DNA from: Paratrimastix pyriformis
Lineage: Eukaryota > Preaxostyla > Paratrimastigidae
Assembly: GCA_027972325.1 (NCBI GenBank)
Contig: JAPMOS010000007.1
Span: 303,501 to 367,500 of the forward strand
Reading direction: 5' to 3'
Length of the DNA: 64,000 nucleotides
Under the pieces are notes generated by a model that had not been told where the DNA came from, did not search any database, and worked only from the letters and a program-made list of their open reading frames with translations. Each line of letters begins with the position of its first letter. Within the stretch, counting starts at the first letter, position 1. This document shows positions 22,501 through 34,072 of the stretch, one piece after another. Both the position numbers and the translations under genes were made by a program.

Positions 22501-24901
22501 CCTCCAGCACCTGTTCGCCGTCATGTACCCGCCCCGGTATGCCCTCCAGCGGGAGCTGGGCGAGTGTCTGACACACACACACACACACACAGCCCAGCCA
22601 TCTTCAACTTACACCTCCGTGGGCAGAACATCGGCTCGGCGGCGACGGCCCTTGCCCTCTTCGAGCGGCTCGAGATGTGGGACTGCATGATCGAGTGCCA
22701 CCGGGCCATGGCCCAGGTCGAGCAGGCCCTGGCCCTGACTCGCGAGCGGCTGGGCCTCAAACCCGACCCCAAGCTGCTCGTCGTCCTGGGCGGTCCGTGA
22801 GCCCGCCGGCCCCCGGGCCCTGACAAGGGATTTGACGGTGGGGTGGGGCAGATCTGACCAACACGGCCGAGCCCTTCCTGGAGGCCTGGGAGCTGAGCAA
22901 GTGCCACTACTCGCCCGCCATGCGGCGCCTGGGGGCCCGCCACCTCAAGAACGCCGAGGTCCGGCCCGCACCCGCACCCGCCCCTCCACGACCTGACCCG
23001 CCCACTCGCCTCTGTGTCCCGTCTGGCCCCTTGGCAGTGGGCCCAGGCCGTGGAGTGCTTCGGGAAGGCCCTGGCCCTGAACCCGCTCTTCCCGGAGGCC
23101 TGGTTCTCGGTCGGGGTGGCCCACCTGCACCTGTCCCAGTGGGACCTGGCCGGGGCTGCCTTCCGCCGCTGCCTGGCCATCGACCACGATGTCTGTCGGG
23201 CCTCCCAAAGCGGGCCTGGCGTGTGTGCGTGTGTGTGTGTGGGGGGGGGGGGGGGTGGCGGCACTGTCGGCCTGCTCTTCTTTGCTTGACCTCATCGATT
23301 GGCCCTGCCCGGCATCCCTCTGGCCACCAGAACGCGGGCGCGTGGGCCAACCTGGCCAACTGCTACCTCAAGCTCAAGGAGAAGTCCGCTTCCCCCCCCC
23401 CCCCCCCCCCCGATGCGCCCCGGCACTCCCCTTCGCCTCCCGTGTGACGCTCATTCTCTGCTGTCGCGGCCCGTAGGGACAAGGCCCACCTGGCCCTGCA
23501 CGAGGCCCTCAAGTGCGACTACGAGGACTGGAAGCTCTGGCAGAACTACCTCTACGTCTCCATGGTCGGCCTCCTCGCTCCATCCTCACCCCATCCTCAC
23601 CCCATCCTCACCCCATCCTCACCTCATCCTCACCTCATCCTCACCTCGTCCTCACCTCATCCTCACCTCATCCTCACCTCATCCTCGCCGCCGCCACCAC
23701 CAACAGCCTCGTCTCTGCTCCGTTCATCATCCATCACCATCATCATTGCCCCCCGTCCACCCCTTCATTTCCTCTGCGCAGGACGTGGGACAGCTCGGGC
23801 CCGCCATCGAAGCCTTCCGGCGCCTGGTCGACCTGCGCAGGGACGAGAAGGCAGTCGACGTCGAGGTCAGCCCACGTCCCCTCCCCGCCCGCGCCCACGC
23901 CAGGGTCCCGAACCCCTCCCCTGGCCCCCCGGCCCCGCCCGCCCCCGACTGACCTTCGCCTCTCCGTGGTGGTGTCCGTGGCCCAGTGCCTGGAGATGAT
24001 CGTCAACCTGTATGCCGATCAGCGGAAGCTCATCCCGCGCGAGGCGCCCCTCGCGGCCCCCGCGGCCACCGCCACCCCGTCGGACGAGCCCGCGCCCCCC
24101 CAGGAAGGCCCCTCACCCGCAGCGGCTGAGGCCTTGCTCGACGAGGGTGGTCCGGCTGCCGTTCCCCCTCTCGCCCTGGCCGCTTCACCCCCCCACCTAC
24201 ACCTACACCACCATCGCTCACCCCCATCCCCACCCCCATCCCCACCACCACACTGCACGCCCCGCCGCAGCGCCACAAGTTTCGCCGCACGGGTACGTGA
24301 TGACCCCCCGGGAGCTGCAGCGGCTGGAGCGGCAGCTGGGCGACCTGCTGGAGCACATCACCGAGGTGGTCAACTCGGCCGACATCAGCCGGCTCAAGGC
24401 CCGCTACCAGGTGGCCTACGGGGACCACGCCCGGGCCTACGAGAACATGATGGCCCGGGTGCGGTACGCCCAGACCCTGGCCCGGTGGATGAGCGAGGAG
24501 GGGCCCTTCACGGCCGCCGTCGACACGCTGCTCGACCTGGGCCGCTTCGTGCTGGGCGAGATGAGCCCCGAGGCACGGGCCGCCACCCGGGCCGTCCATG
24601 CGGTGCACCTCAACGTGCGCAGCTCCGTCAAGCGGACCGAGGTCGGCCACCCTCGCTCGTGCCCTGCCCTGCCTGCCCTGCTGCCCTGCCCTGCCCTGCC
24701 CTGCCCTGCCCGCTCCCCTCATTCGCCATGGCACCACCGCCCCACAATGCCCCCACGCCTGCCCCTGCCCACCATCTCCTCCGGCGCTCCGTTGTGGTGT
24801 TGGGGGGGTGGTGTTGGGCCGAGCAGAACACCTTCTTCCAGCACCCCAAGTTCGCCGAGCTGACCAAGCTGGCCGAGCATCTCAAGCGGGCCGACGTCTG
24901 A
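19553..24901 (+). CDS. TTC27: Tetratricopeptide repeat protein TTC27
   Basis: TTC27 (yeast Emw1) is a conserved essential TPR protein. The frame gives in-phase exons from the ATG at 19553: QQTDS joined to ALNELFTNVLECRYGQVL, then EVKEAVPLFIGGTLG, then SGVIMDYLMADGEPVEYHRI and YLPWWTLRVLAFQQRIL, matching the family LPWW-LR block. Family landmarks continue: KGPRHDLINEESLAYVD (near 22170), ALALFERLEMWDCMIECHRA (near 22650), FLEAWELSKCHYSPAMRRLG (near 22880), then TPRs WAQAVECFGKALALNPLFPE, AWANLANCYLKLKEKDKAHL and LHEALKCDYEDWKLWQNY. The last exons hold MTPRELQRLERQLGDLLEH and FFQHPKFAELTKLAEHLKRA, with TGA at 24899. About 18 exons. An intron of about 600 bp near 20633-21235 holds a possible antisense retroelement fragment. 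N-terminal exon borders are well fixed; middle ones are approximate. Confidence 0.88.
20880..21170 (-). mobile_element. Possible non-LTR retrotransposon RT C-terminal remnant
   Basis: Inside the longest TTC27 intron, on the opposite strand, an open stretch of about 95 codons reads AAAKAAHYVALCQAV, then RAVPVILSARGTVPRATCQA, then LQRALSSVSTLLVRDALAL. The layout resembles the short C-terminal region after the reverse-transcriptase domain of LINE-like elements: a basic stretch, a VxPVIxxxxGxVPxxT motif, then a helical segment with VRxAxAL. It reads as protein-like, unlike the low-complexity introns around it. No upstream RT palm motif, endonuclease or poly-A tail is present, so it would be a dead 3' fragment. 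Alternatives are an unrelated exon relic or chance coding potential. Confidence 0.45.
22308..22400. repeat. CGCCC pentamer array in a TTC27 intron
   Basis: Tandem CGCCC/CCCGC units, starting with CCCCCGCC variants, fill the intron before the exon VLVDQFADRAPHPRERLQ. Confidence 0.85.
23576..23690. repeat. CATCCTCAC-type repeat in a TTC27 intron
   Basis: About ten copies of CCTCACCYCAT lie between the exon ending LWQNYLYVSM and the exon beginning DVGQLGPAIEAFRRL. C-rich on the coding strand, like other introns here. Confidence 0.8.
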
Positions 24902-25198
24902 CCGGGGTCATGCGCCCACCCGGGGCGCGCCGACACCCTTCCTCTTCTCTTTGGGACGCATGCAACGAGGATGAAGTCGCTCCCTCCTCTTGGGGAGCTG
25001 CACGGGGGGGGGGGCGAGGGGGCCAGAAACTTGCAACCCAAACGAAGTCGAAGACACGACCGAAGCGCCACAAAAACGGAGAGAAAAACGAAACGACCTT
25101 TGTACCAATACAACAAGCAGGATGCGGGGGTAGGGAGGGGAGGGAGGGGAGGAGGATGGCAGAGGATGGCAGGGGGATGGGCGGCGGTGCCTGCCTGC
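24902..25198. other. Convergent intergenic spacer
   Basis: This spacer separates the stop codons of TTC27 (+) and the LRR/coiled-coil gene (-). The middle (about 25030-25125) is AT-richer and A-rich. I see no gene; it must hold both 3' UTRs. Confidence 0.5.
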
Positions 25199-28100
25199 TC
25201 AGCCGAGGAGCGGCACGGCGGGCAGGAAGGCCCGCCGGGGCTGCGGAGAGGCATTGGCGGGTCCCGGGGAGGCCACAGCAGCCTGCCGCCCTGCCCCCGA
25301 CTCAACACCTGCCCTGGGTGCCGAGGGTGCCGAGGGGGAGGAGGCCGGAGCCGGGGCCGCCGGGCCCTCGTCCAGGTCGAGGGCCGCCTCCCGGGTGCCT
25401 ACCCGGCCGCTGGCCCGTCGTGGGCCGGGACCCGCCGCGGGCGGTGGTGGCTGCGGTGGCGGGGGCGATGCGAGGTCGACGGCCCGTGCCGTGGCCACGG
25501 CCTCCTCGTTCTGCAGCCAGGCCCGCAGCTCGGTGTGCCAGCTGGCGAAGGCGCTCAGCGGGGGCGGCGAGTGGGTCGCCACCGCCTCCAGGCTGGCCGT
25601 GCTGGTGGTGGTGGTGAGGCCCGGGGCGGGCAGGGCCAGGGACGCGGGGACCGACTGGTTGCGCCGGTGGGCGGGCGAGGGCGAGGGGGGCGGCGCGGGC
25701 CGCGTGGGGGGCGGCGGGGTGGCGGCCTGGGGGCGCGGGGTCGTCCCCGAGGAGGCGGGCAGGGCGCGCGATGGCGGGGCGGGGGTCTCCGTTGGGTTTG
25801 TGGGAAGCGGGGCGCAAGTTGGGGTGGCCGCGGTGGAGGCGGGGGCATTGAGGGAGGCGGCAGCTGGGAGGCTCGGCGAGACGGCGGGCGGGGCGGGCGC
25901 CTGCCGGGTGGGAGGGGGTGGGGCGAGGCGGGGGCCGTCAGGGGCGGCAGGGCCGGCAGGATGGGGCCCCCGGCCAGCTGCCGGGGCGGCGGCGAGGCCG
26001 ACGAGGCGGGCGAGATGGGCTGGGGCGAGGGGGGCGACGGGTTGACCATCATCCCCGTCGAGGGGGTCCCCGCCACCAATGAGGTGCTGGGCGTGGCCTG
26101 GGAGGCGGCGGCGTCGGCCGGCTGGTCGCGGGCGGCGGTGGGGGTGGCCGGGGGCGAGAGCAGCTGCACGGCGGGGCTTTGGGGCACCCCCGCCAGGGCC
26201 AGGGGCGGCAGCGGGCCCACCCGACGAGCCGAGGCCGAGTGCCCCAGGGCGGGGGCGGGGCCCTCCGCGACCGGGGGTCGCCCGGGGCCCGTTGGCTGTC
26301 CGGCCTCCTGGGGTGCCGCCTGCTCGCCCTCCGGCCCGCGATGGGCTTCCCCGCCTCCCTCCTGGTCCGGCCGGGGCAGGGCCTCCTGGGACTGAGAGGA
26401 CAGCGGGCCGCCCTCCTGGCCCCCGTCCCAGTCGCCACGATGGGGCTGGTACTCCCCCTCCTCTTCCTCTTCCACATTCTCCGCGGCCTCCTCCTCCGCT
26501 CCCGCCGCCGCCAAATCGCCCGCGGCACCATCGTCGCCCCCGGCGGGCGGGGGCGGGGAGGGCGGGGCAGAGGGGCCCTCGCCCTCGTCCCCCAGGGCCA
26601 CCAGGGCGGCCGAGGGGGAGATGGTGGCCCCCCGATGGGGCTGCGGGCTCCCGAAGGCGGCGAGGCCCCCCGGGCGGCCAGCCCCCTGCGGGGTCAGGGG
26701 CAGCGAGGGCGTGCTGGCCGAGCGGGGCAGCGGCCCCACCAGCGGCGACGAGCCGGTCTGGCCGAGGCCCTGCGCAACCAGGGCAAAAGGGCGAGGATGA
26801 TGATGAGCACGCGGGGGGCACGGTGACGGCAAGGCGGCGGGGGCGGCCCGGACCTTACCCTCGGCCAGCTCGCGGTTGAGCCCAGCCAGCTCCTCGTTCT
26901 GCTGGGCCAAGGCGGTGACCTCGCCCACGAGCTCGTCCACCTGGGCCAACAGCTCGACCACCCGCCGCTCGAGCGAGTCCACCTTCCCCCGCAGGTCGGC
27001 GTTCTCCCGGCCGAGCCGCTCGCGGTGCTGCTGCAGGGCCTCCACCCGGCCGCTCAGGGCGGCCACCTCCTCGCGCAGGGAGCCCTGGGTGGCCAGCAGC
27101 TTCTCCTTGAGGGCCGTCAGGTCGCCCAGCTGGGTGGCCAGCGCCCGGGCCCGCTGCTCCAGGACGGCGTGCTGGGGGACCAGCTCCCCGTGGGCCCGCC
27201 GGAGCCCCGCCAGGTCGCCCAGGGAGGCCTCGTGCTCCCGGCGGAGGGCCTCGTGGTCCCGATCGAGGCGCCCGTGGCGCACCTGCAGCTCGGCCAGGGC
27301 CTGGCGGGCCTGGTCGACCTCGGCCTGGGCCCGGGCGGCCCCCTCCAGCTGCCGGGTGAGCTCCTCCAGCTGTCGCGAGCGGGCCGCCTGGCTCTGGCGG
27401 GCCCCTTCCAGCTGGCCCGTCAGGGCCGCCACCCGGCCACGCTCCTCCGCCAGGCCGGCCGCAAGCCGGTCCCGCTCGGCGGCCAGCCCGTCCCGCTCGG
27501 CCCCCAGGTGGTCCCGCTCGGCGGCCAGCCGGTCCCGCTGGGCGGCCAGGTCGGCCAGCTGGCCCGCCAGCCGCTCGGCCTGCTGCTGGTCGGCGACGTG
27601 GGCGGCCTCGAGGGCCCCCAGCCGGCCCGCCGCCTCCTGCAGCTGGGCCACGGCCTCGTCCCGGCCCGCGGCCAGGGCGTCCATCTCCTGGACAGACCCA
27701 TGATGACACGAGGGCCCACCAACCATCAGCGGTGAGCGGTTGGTGAGGGGCGAGGGGGGGATGTGTCTCCTTGCTGGTGCGGGGGGCGGGGTGGACAGGG
27801 GGGATGGGGACGGACGGCCTGGTGGGTCTTGATCATCAGGGCCACCGTGTCCTCGTGCTGGGCCCGGGCCTCCTCCAGGGCGGCCAGGCGCTCCTTCTGG
27901 CCGGCTCGCTGCTGCCGCTCGGCCGCCCGCTGCTGCCGCTGCCCAGTGCCGCAGGCCAACCACCACCACGACAGCACCCACGAGCCGGGTGGAGGGGGGT
28001 CCGTCAGTCAGGGAAGGAGGGAGTTGGGTGGTTGGCTGGGGGGGGGGGGGGGGGGGGGGGGGGGGACGGACGGCAGCGGCGTCGTCGCGTGCCTTGAGGT

Positions 28101-28887
28101 CAGCCCGCAGCAGGACGGCCTCGGCCCGGAGGAGTTCAACTCGGCCTGGCGCCCAGAGGTCAGGCCAGGCCCGGACAAGCAGCGAGGTGGAGGGCGTCAC
28201 GATGATGGGTGTGGTGTCGGGTCATGGAACGGAGAGTGCAGATTGGTGGCGGTGGTGGTGGTGGTGGTGGTGGTGGTGGGGGGAGGCGGACCGTGTGGGC
28301 CTGGGCCGTCTCGTTGGCGGCCTGCACCCGGGCCGCATCCGAGGCCCCTGGGAAGACGAGGGGGCAGAGGGGCAGGAACATGAGACGGGGGAGTGGGGGG
28401 AGAGGGACGGGGGCAAGGGGCCGGTGGGCGAGCAGGGGAGCCTCGGGGGAGCCAGGGCGGACGGGACTCCTCGAGGCTGATTCCCTGGGCGAGGAGGGCC
28501 CCGATGGCCTGGATGGAGGACCGCACCAGGTCCCCCATGGCTTGCACCAGGGCCCGGATGGCCGGCCGGTGGAAGGTGCTGTCCGCGGCCACGGTCGCCA
28601 GCAGCCCCGAACAGCGCCGGATCAGATCTGCAGAGGAAGCCACGCCACACCACACCACAGACGCGCCACACCACACCAACACACCAGACCAGACCACAGA
28701 CGCACCGCCAAGGGTGCCCCGGGTCAGCAAGAGGCAGGCAGCGGCAGCGAGGGAGGGGTCGGGGGGGGTGGTGGAGGGGCGGACCGGTCTGGGTGCCCGT
28801 GGCGGCGAAGGAAGTGAAGAATCCAGGAGGCCCGGGCTGAGGCTCCGGCCCCTGCTGTTGTTCTTGTTGTTCTTGTTGTTGTTGTTG

Positions 28888-28952
<65 letters not shown>

Positions 28953-31043
28953 TGCCATCTTGCGCGGCCTCCGCCCGCCCAGAAGTCGCCAGGGGCTGCT
29001 GCTGTCCCGCCTGGCTGTCGCGATCTGCCCCCTCGTCCGGTTCTTCTTGTTGCTGCTGCTGCTGCTGTTGCTGGGTCCCCGCCAGGTCGTGGTGATCTGC
29101 CTCGTCCGGCGGCAGCGGGGGTGAGGCGGGGCTCGGGGCCTCGGACTCGGGGGCGGCCGGCTGCGGGCTGACCGAGGCGGCCGTTGAGAGGGACAGCGGG
29201 GTGCCGCTGCGGCTGGTGGCGGCTGGTGGCGAGCAGGCGGGGAGCGGCTGTGGCTGTGGCTGTGGCTGTGGCTGTGGCTGTGGCTGCCGCGCGCCTCCCA
29301 CCGTCTGAGGGTCCCCCATCGGCCCGGTCGCGGGCGTCCTCTGGGGTCCGGCGGCGGCGGCTGGCCGGCGAATGGGGTTCATGAGGAGGCTGGGCAGTGG
29401 CAGTGGCAGTGGCAGCGGCTGTGACCCAGCGGGGCGGGACGGCGACGGGCTGCCGGCCGAGAGGGCGAAGGGGCTCAGGCCGGCCGCGGGGCGGGCCCCC
29501 TGGTCCCCCCGGCCGGGGGTGGCGGTCGTGTCGGGGAAGAGCTGCGGCAGGTAGGAGATGGGCGGCCCGGCCTCATCGAGGGCCGCAGGGGACCCGGTGT
29601 CGGGCGCGCCCGCACCATCCGCGGGGGTGGTCGGGGTGGTCTCGGCCGGGGCCTGGGAGGGCGAGGCGGCTCCCTCCGGGGGCGGAGACGCCGGCGATGC
29701 GACAGCCGGGGCGGGGGCGGCGGACGGCGGGGCGGCGGGCGATGGGGATGCATCCCCCGGCTCTTGTTGGTCATGGCGGGCTGCTTCCTGGCGGGGGACC
29801 GGCGGCGGCGGGGGCGGGGCGCCCCCCAGGGTGGGCGGGGAGATGGGCCGCGAGCAGGGCGTGCCGGGACCCTCGGGGGCCGTCGGGGCCGCCTCGGCCG
29901 AAAGGACCGGGGCCGCCTCGGGCTCAGGCACCTCCTCGGGCTGCTGCTGCTGCTGCTGGGGGTCCCCGAAAGCAGGGCCATGGGCTGCGGCCAGCCAGAA
30001 ATCAGGGCCCGGCGCGCCATCGTTCCCAGATTCGCCGTCCCCGCCCAGGCCCAGGTCGGCCTCGGGGCGTGGCGGGGGCGAGCCCAGGCGCGAGCTGGCG
30101 GGGGCGGGGGCAGCCGTGGCGGCGGCCATGAGGGCGGCGATGGCGCCCGGGTCGGAGGAGGGCAGCGCCGCCGAGAGGAGCCGCCCCAGCAGGTCGGGGC
30201 TCGACAGGATCTGCGCGCAGAGGCGCTCGGGGTCCGCCCCCGCCCCGGGGGCAGCGGCGGCTCGGCCCCCCGGGGAGCGCATCCGGAGCGGAGAGGGTGG
30301 CGAGATGTCGACATCATCGGGTGCCGGGGAGAGGCCGCCCTGGGGCGACCGGGTGTGGGCCAGGGGATGCGGACGCCCCTGGCTGGCGCCGGGCTGGCGC
30401 GGGCCACCAGACGTGGGCGAGGGCTGGTCCGGCTGCTGCTGCTGCTGCGGGACGGAGCGGGGCGTGGAGACGACCGTGCGGGAGCCGTCTGGCGTGGCCA
30501 GGGAACGCGAGGCCGGGGCGGGTCGGTCCTGGCGGGGCGAGCGGGGCAGCAGATCGGCCGTCCGGCCGGCGGTGTCGCCCTCGGCGGGGCGGTGGTGGTG
30601 GTGGTGGTGCCTGGGGTGATGGTGCCCCCCCTGGCGGGCATCCCCCTCGGCCGAGGAGGCGGACGAGGCGGCGGCGGCGGCGGCGGCGGCGGCCAAGGAG
30701 GCTGCCTGGTGCTGACGGGCGACGATGTTCTGCTTGAGGGTGGTGTAGACGGTGGCCAGCAGGGTCGACGAGATCCGGTTGAAGTCCAGGTTCAGGTGGG
30801 TCAGCCGCGGGTTCAGCAGCAGCGTCTGCGCCCCGGGACGAACGAGCGAGGGGAGGGGCATGGCAGGTGCAGGTGAGGGGGGGCCACTGGAGGAGGAGGA
30901 GGAGGGGTGGGGTGGGGGTGGGGGACAGGAGGGCTGTCGGACTTCCTGCAGGCTGTAAGCGGCGCGCGCCCCGAGCCTGTTCCGGCTCAGCTCGAGCACC
31001 TGCAGGGTGTTATTGGAGCGAAGCGCCTCCGAGATGGCCTGAT

Positions 31044-31081
<38 letters not shown>

Positions 31082-31840
31082 GGGGACGTGCCCAGGTGGG
31101 CGAGCCTGTGGTGTCGGGGGCAGGGAGGGCGGGAGGGGGGCCGATGGGAGGGGCGCAGCGCGGACCTGGGCGCCTTTATCTCCAATGTGGTTCGAGCTCA
31201 GGCTCAGCGTGACCAGCGGACAATCCGGAGTCCGCAGGTAGGTGGCCAGCTACAGGCAGGAGGTGAGCACGCCGAGGTGAGAGCCACCACAATACCGAGC
31301 AGACTTCGCATGCCGTCAGGTCGCTGATGCTGTTGTTGTTCAAATCCAAGATGACCAAGTGCGTGGGGTTGGCAGCAATGGCCTGCACGAGGGGAACGCC
31401 TGGCGAGAAGGAGGTCAGGGGTGAGGTCGGGGCGCAATGTCGGAGCGAGACCGTAATCGTCGGTCAGGCGAGAGTTGTCGAAGCTCAGAGATTCCAAAGA
31501 TTTTGGGGCGACTGCGAGGGTGATCAAGTCCGGAATCGCTCTCTGGGTGAGCTGTGTGGATGTCAAATTGAGTTTGACAATGGTTTCATTGTCTTGGAGC
31601 GAGCGAGCCAATGCAGTCAAATCTAACAACACAGGAACATATAAATTTAACGCCGTTCGGTTGGGCCTTCACGCACAGACCACGGGGGGTGAACTGCTCG
31701 CTGGCAATTGATAGCGAAATTTCGCGTTCATCTTGCGGTATTTGATTCTTAATGTGGTCAAGTGGTCGCAGGTTGAGCTGGCGGCAGGCCACCAGGTACC
31801 GCTGGAGCAGGGCGCTGTTTGATCCTCCCCCGGAACTCAT
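25199..31840 (-). CDS. LRR, polyQ and coiled-coil protein (LRRC45-like layout)
   Basis: The start ATG is at 31838-31840. Exon 1 contains YLVACRQLNLRPLDHIKNQI and joins in phase to LTALARSLQDNETIVKLNLT. RNase-inhibitor-type LRRs follow across small exons: HLVILDLNNNSISDL, LVTLSLSSNHIGDKGA, TLQVLELSRNRLGARAAYSL and LTHLNLDFNRISSTLL (31.6-30.75 kb). A huge exon (about 30.8-28.8 kb) encodes disordered Pro/Ala/Ser/Gln sequence with a polyQ tract. Next come helical exons (LVQAMGDLVRSSIQAIGALL) and a long heptad coiled coil (27.7-26.85 kb, e.g. LAAERDHLGAERDGLAAERD). A Pro/Ser-rich tail ends PAVPLLG with TGA at 25199. An N-terminal LRR plus long coiled coil resembles centrosomal LRRC45, but I rate that assignment low. 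Between about 25930 and 26000 the open frame changes with no obvious intron: either a cryptic intron or an indel. Confidence 0.65.
28860..28950 (-). repeat. Polyglutamine-encoding CAG/CAA tract
   Basis: Read on the minus strand, the coding exon has about 20 consecutive CAG codons followed by mixed CAA/CAG with Glu. Shorter Gln runs occur near 29053 and 29945. The uninterrupted CAG stretch should be length-variable between strains. Confidence 0.85.
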
Positions 31841-31905
31841 CTGGGGACAGCGCACTGAACACGGGTTCACCACCCAAATCGCGAACCGTTGGCTATTAGC
31901 CGCTA
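31841..31905. promoter_or_regulatory. 65-bp gap between divergent start codons
   Basis: It separates the LRR/coiled-coil gene (-) and the acidic protein gene (+). It is AT-richer than the gene bodies. No clear core promoter element is visible. Confidence 0.4.
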
Positions 31906-33863
31906 ATGTCCGAACCGGTTCCTGAAGAGGCTACCGACGCTGCACCTGCACCAGTCCCCGCAAAAATCGAACGTCCCCACATTGAATGTGGCACTTTTGT
32001 GAAGCACGTTCAAATTGACGATTGTAAAATTCGGCCGGAACTAGGCTTTATTCCGCTGGCGGGGCTTCCTACTCATTTGATCGGACAGATGTCTTCGATT
32101 CGGTTTGCTCTATTTCCACTTCTCCCCCCTTTTGTTCATCCTTTTTTCCCTAATGATAGGCATCTGGGACTTCCGGCCATGTTGGAGGCCAAACTCGCCC
32201 AATTGTCTGCCCTTTTTTCTGTTTTCTGAGTACCATTGGCGTTTCTTCAAGCGACCTGGAGTGTCGGGCCTTGAACACCGAATACTATGAAGAGCGCGAG
32301 GTCGCCGCACAGAAATGTCTGTCCCACCCCGGAGGGTTGCCCCCGGTCCATCTCTCTTTGTGCAGCCGAGGAAACCCATACCAAACTTCGCGAGCTCTTC
32401 GAGAAAGCCCTCGAGCTGGCCCGCCCACAGAAGCCCGAGGCCGAAGAGGGTGCCGAGGCCCCCGAGGGCGCCGAGGGCGGCGAGGCAGCGGATGCGGCCC
32501 CCATCGAGGAGGACCCCGAGCCGGAGTACGAGGAGCTGCCTCCGCCCCCCGAGCCAACCGAGCCGGCCGATGGCGAGGCCCCCGCCGAACCGGCCGCAGC
32601 TGTGGAGGCTCCGCCCCAGGAGCGCAAACGGAGGCCCAAGACCCTCACCGACGCCGAAACCAAGACGGTCCGACCACACCCACCCCACCCCACCCCATCC
32701 GCGCAACCCCGCTGCCCCTGTCCTGGCCATGCCCCCTGATCAGCCGCCCGCGCACGCGCCTGGTCTCCAGCTTCCCCGGCTCACTTTGGCCCACCCATCC
32801 CCCCCCCCCCCCCCCCCCCCCCCTGCTGTCTGCCATGACAGTGGACGGACCGGCTGGCGGCGACGGAGGCCCTTGTGGGCGAGCTCGACCAGAGCATCCT
32901 CCACGACCTGCGCACCCAGATGGAGCTCTGGGCCGACCGGCAGAAGATCTACGCGGACGTGCTGCGGGAGGCCCTGGCCGCGGCCCTGGTGGCCGACCCG
33001 GCCCTGCCTGACCCCGAGGGGGCGCCCTGCTGGGCCCCAGGACGTGGCCCGGCTCTTCAAGGCGGCCGCGGCGACGATGCCCTTCATGGGGAGCTGCTGG
33101 CCATGCGGCACATCCCCGAGTATGTCCCCCAGGACAGCACCCCGCCCCCCGCCCGAGGGCCTCGTCCTCCCTGCCCCGGTCTGTTGGTTGTAGGGAACGG
33201 GGGGAAGGCGTCCCACCACATCCGATTTGATCGAATGCCCCCGGTGCCCCCCCCCCCCCCCCCCCCCCCCACTCTCGGCAGAAGGTCACCTTCGACCAGC
33301 TCTGGGAGGCCTTCCAGAAGACCTACCTGGTGCACCTGATCCCCTACGACCCCTTCCACGTCCGTGTGCCCCCTGCTTCCACCCACCCAGCCACCCCCCT
33401 CCTCTCTCCCCGCCCTTCCGTTCTGTGTTCCCTGCTTCCACCCACCCACCCACCCAGACACCCCCTCCTCGATCCCCCCCGTCCTTCCGTTCCGTGCCCC
33501 CAAGCTGCCTGGTTCCACGGCCCCATCCCGCAGACGGACGGGCACACGGGCCAGCTGCTCGACCCTGTGCCCCCTGTGCTCAATCCCTCTTCACGGATCC
33601 GGTTCTGCTGTTGTGTGCAGACGGACGAGCGCACGGGCCAGCTGCTCGACCCTGTCCGGGTGCTGATCAAGGAGGGCCGCGAGAGCCTGGGCCTCTACCG
33701 GAACGCCGAGACGGTGCGCCTGCTGGAGGAGCTCTGCGGCCACCTGGCGGCCCGGTGCCACATCGGGGCCCTGAGGCCGCCGCCCCCGCCCCCCGAGGAG
33801 GAGGAGCCCCCCGCCGAGGAGGCCGACCAGCAGCCCCAGGGGGAGGGCGAGGAGACCCTCTAG
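31906..33863 (+). CDS. Acidic helical protein of unknown family
   Basis: I do not recognise the family. Exons fixed by frame are 31906-32102, 32231-32316, 32366-32667 and 32842-32988. Further exons lie near 33041-33124, 33281-33359 and 33618-33863. Donors include GTCTGT, GTCCGA and GTCCGT. The N-terminus (IECGTFVKHVQIDDCKIRP) is conserved-looking. A Glu/Pro/Ala-rich acidic linker follows, then helices: ALVGELDQSILHDLRTQMEL, DVARLFKAAAATMPFMGELL, VTFDQLWEAFQKTYLVHLIP and VLIKEGRESLGLYRNAETVR. The C-terminus is acidic and ends EGEETL. The YDPFHV segment after a helix recalls some cilia-associated proteins, but too weakly to name. A near-copy of the start of the last exon sits inside the preceding intron (33532-33568). 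Confidence 0.7.
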
Positions 33864-34072
33864 GACGGCGCGCCCCGCAAAATCACGCCCACTCCATCCT
33901 CCTCCTTCCATCTCTCTGGGCCCCGTACCCTCCGACACAGGGTGGGCGATGGGCATCTGTTTTCTCCCTCCTCCGACCCCCTCCATCCACCACTGTGCGT
34001 CTCTGTACAGCCCAAATATCACCCCCGCGAGACCCCTCTCCCCACCGTCCTCAGAGGCACTCGCACCAGCCC

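Noticed and set aside
27726-28381. Gly-rich plus-strand proteins opposite the coiled-coil gene
   Set aside because: They depend on G homopolymers in introns. The minus strand has the consistent coiled coil.
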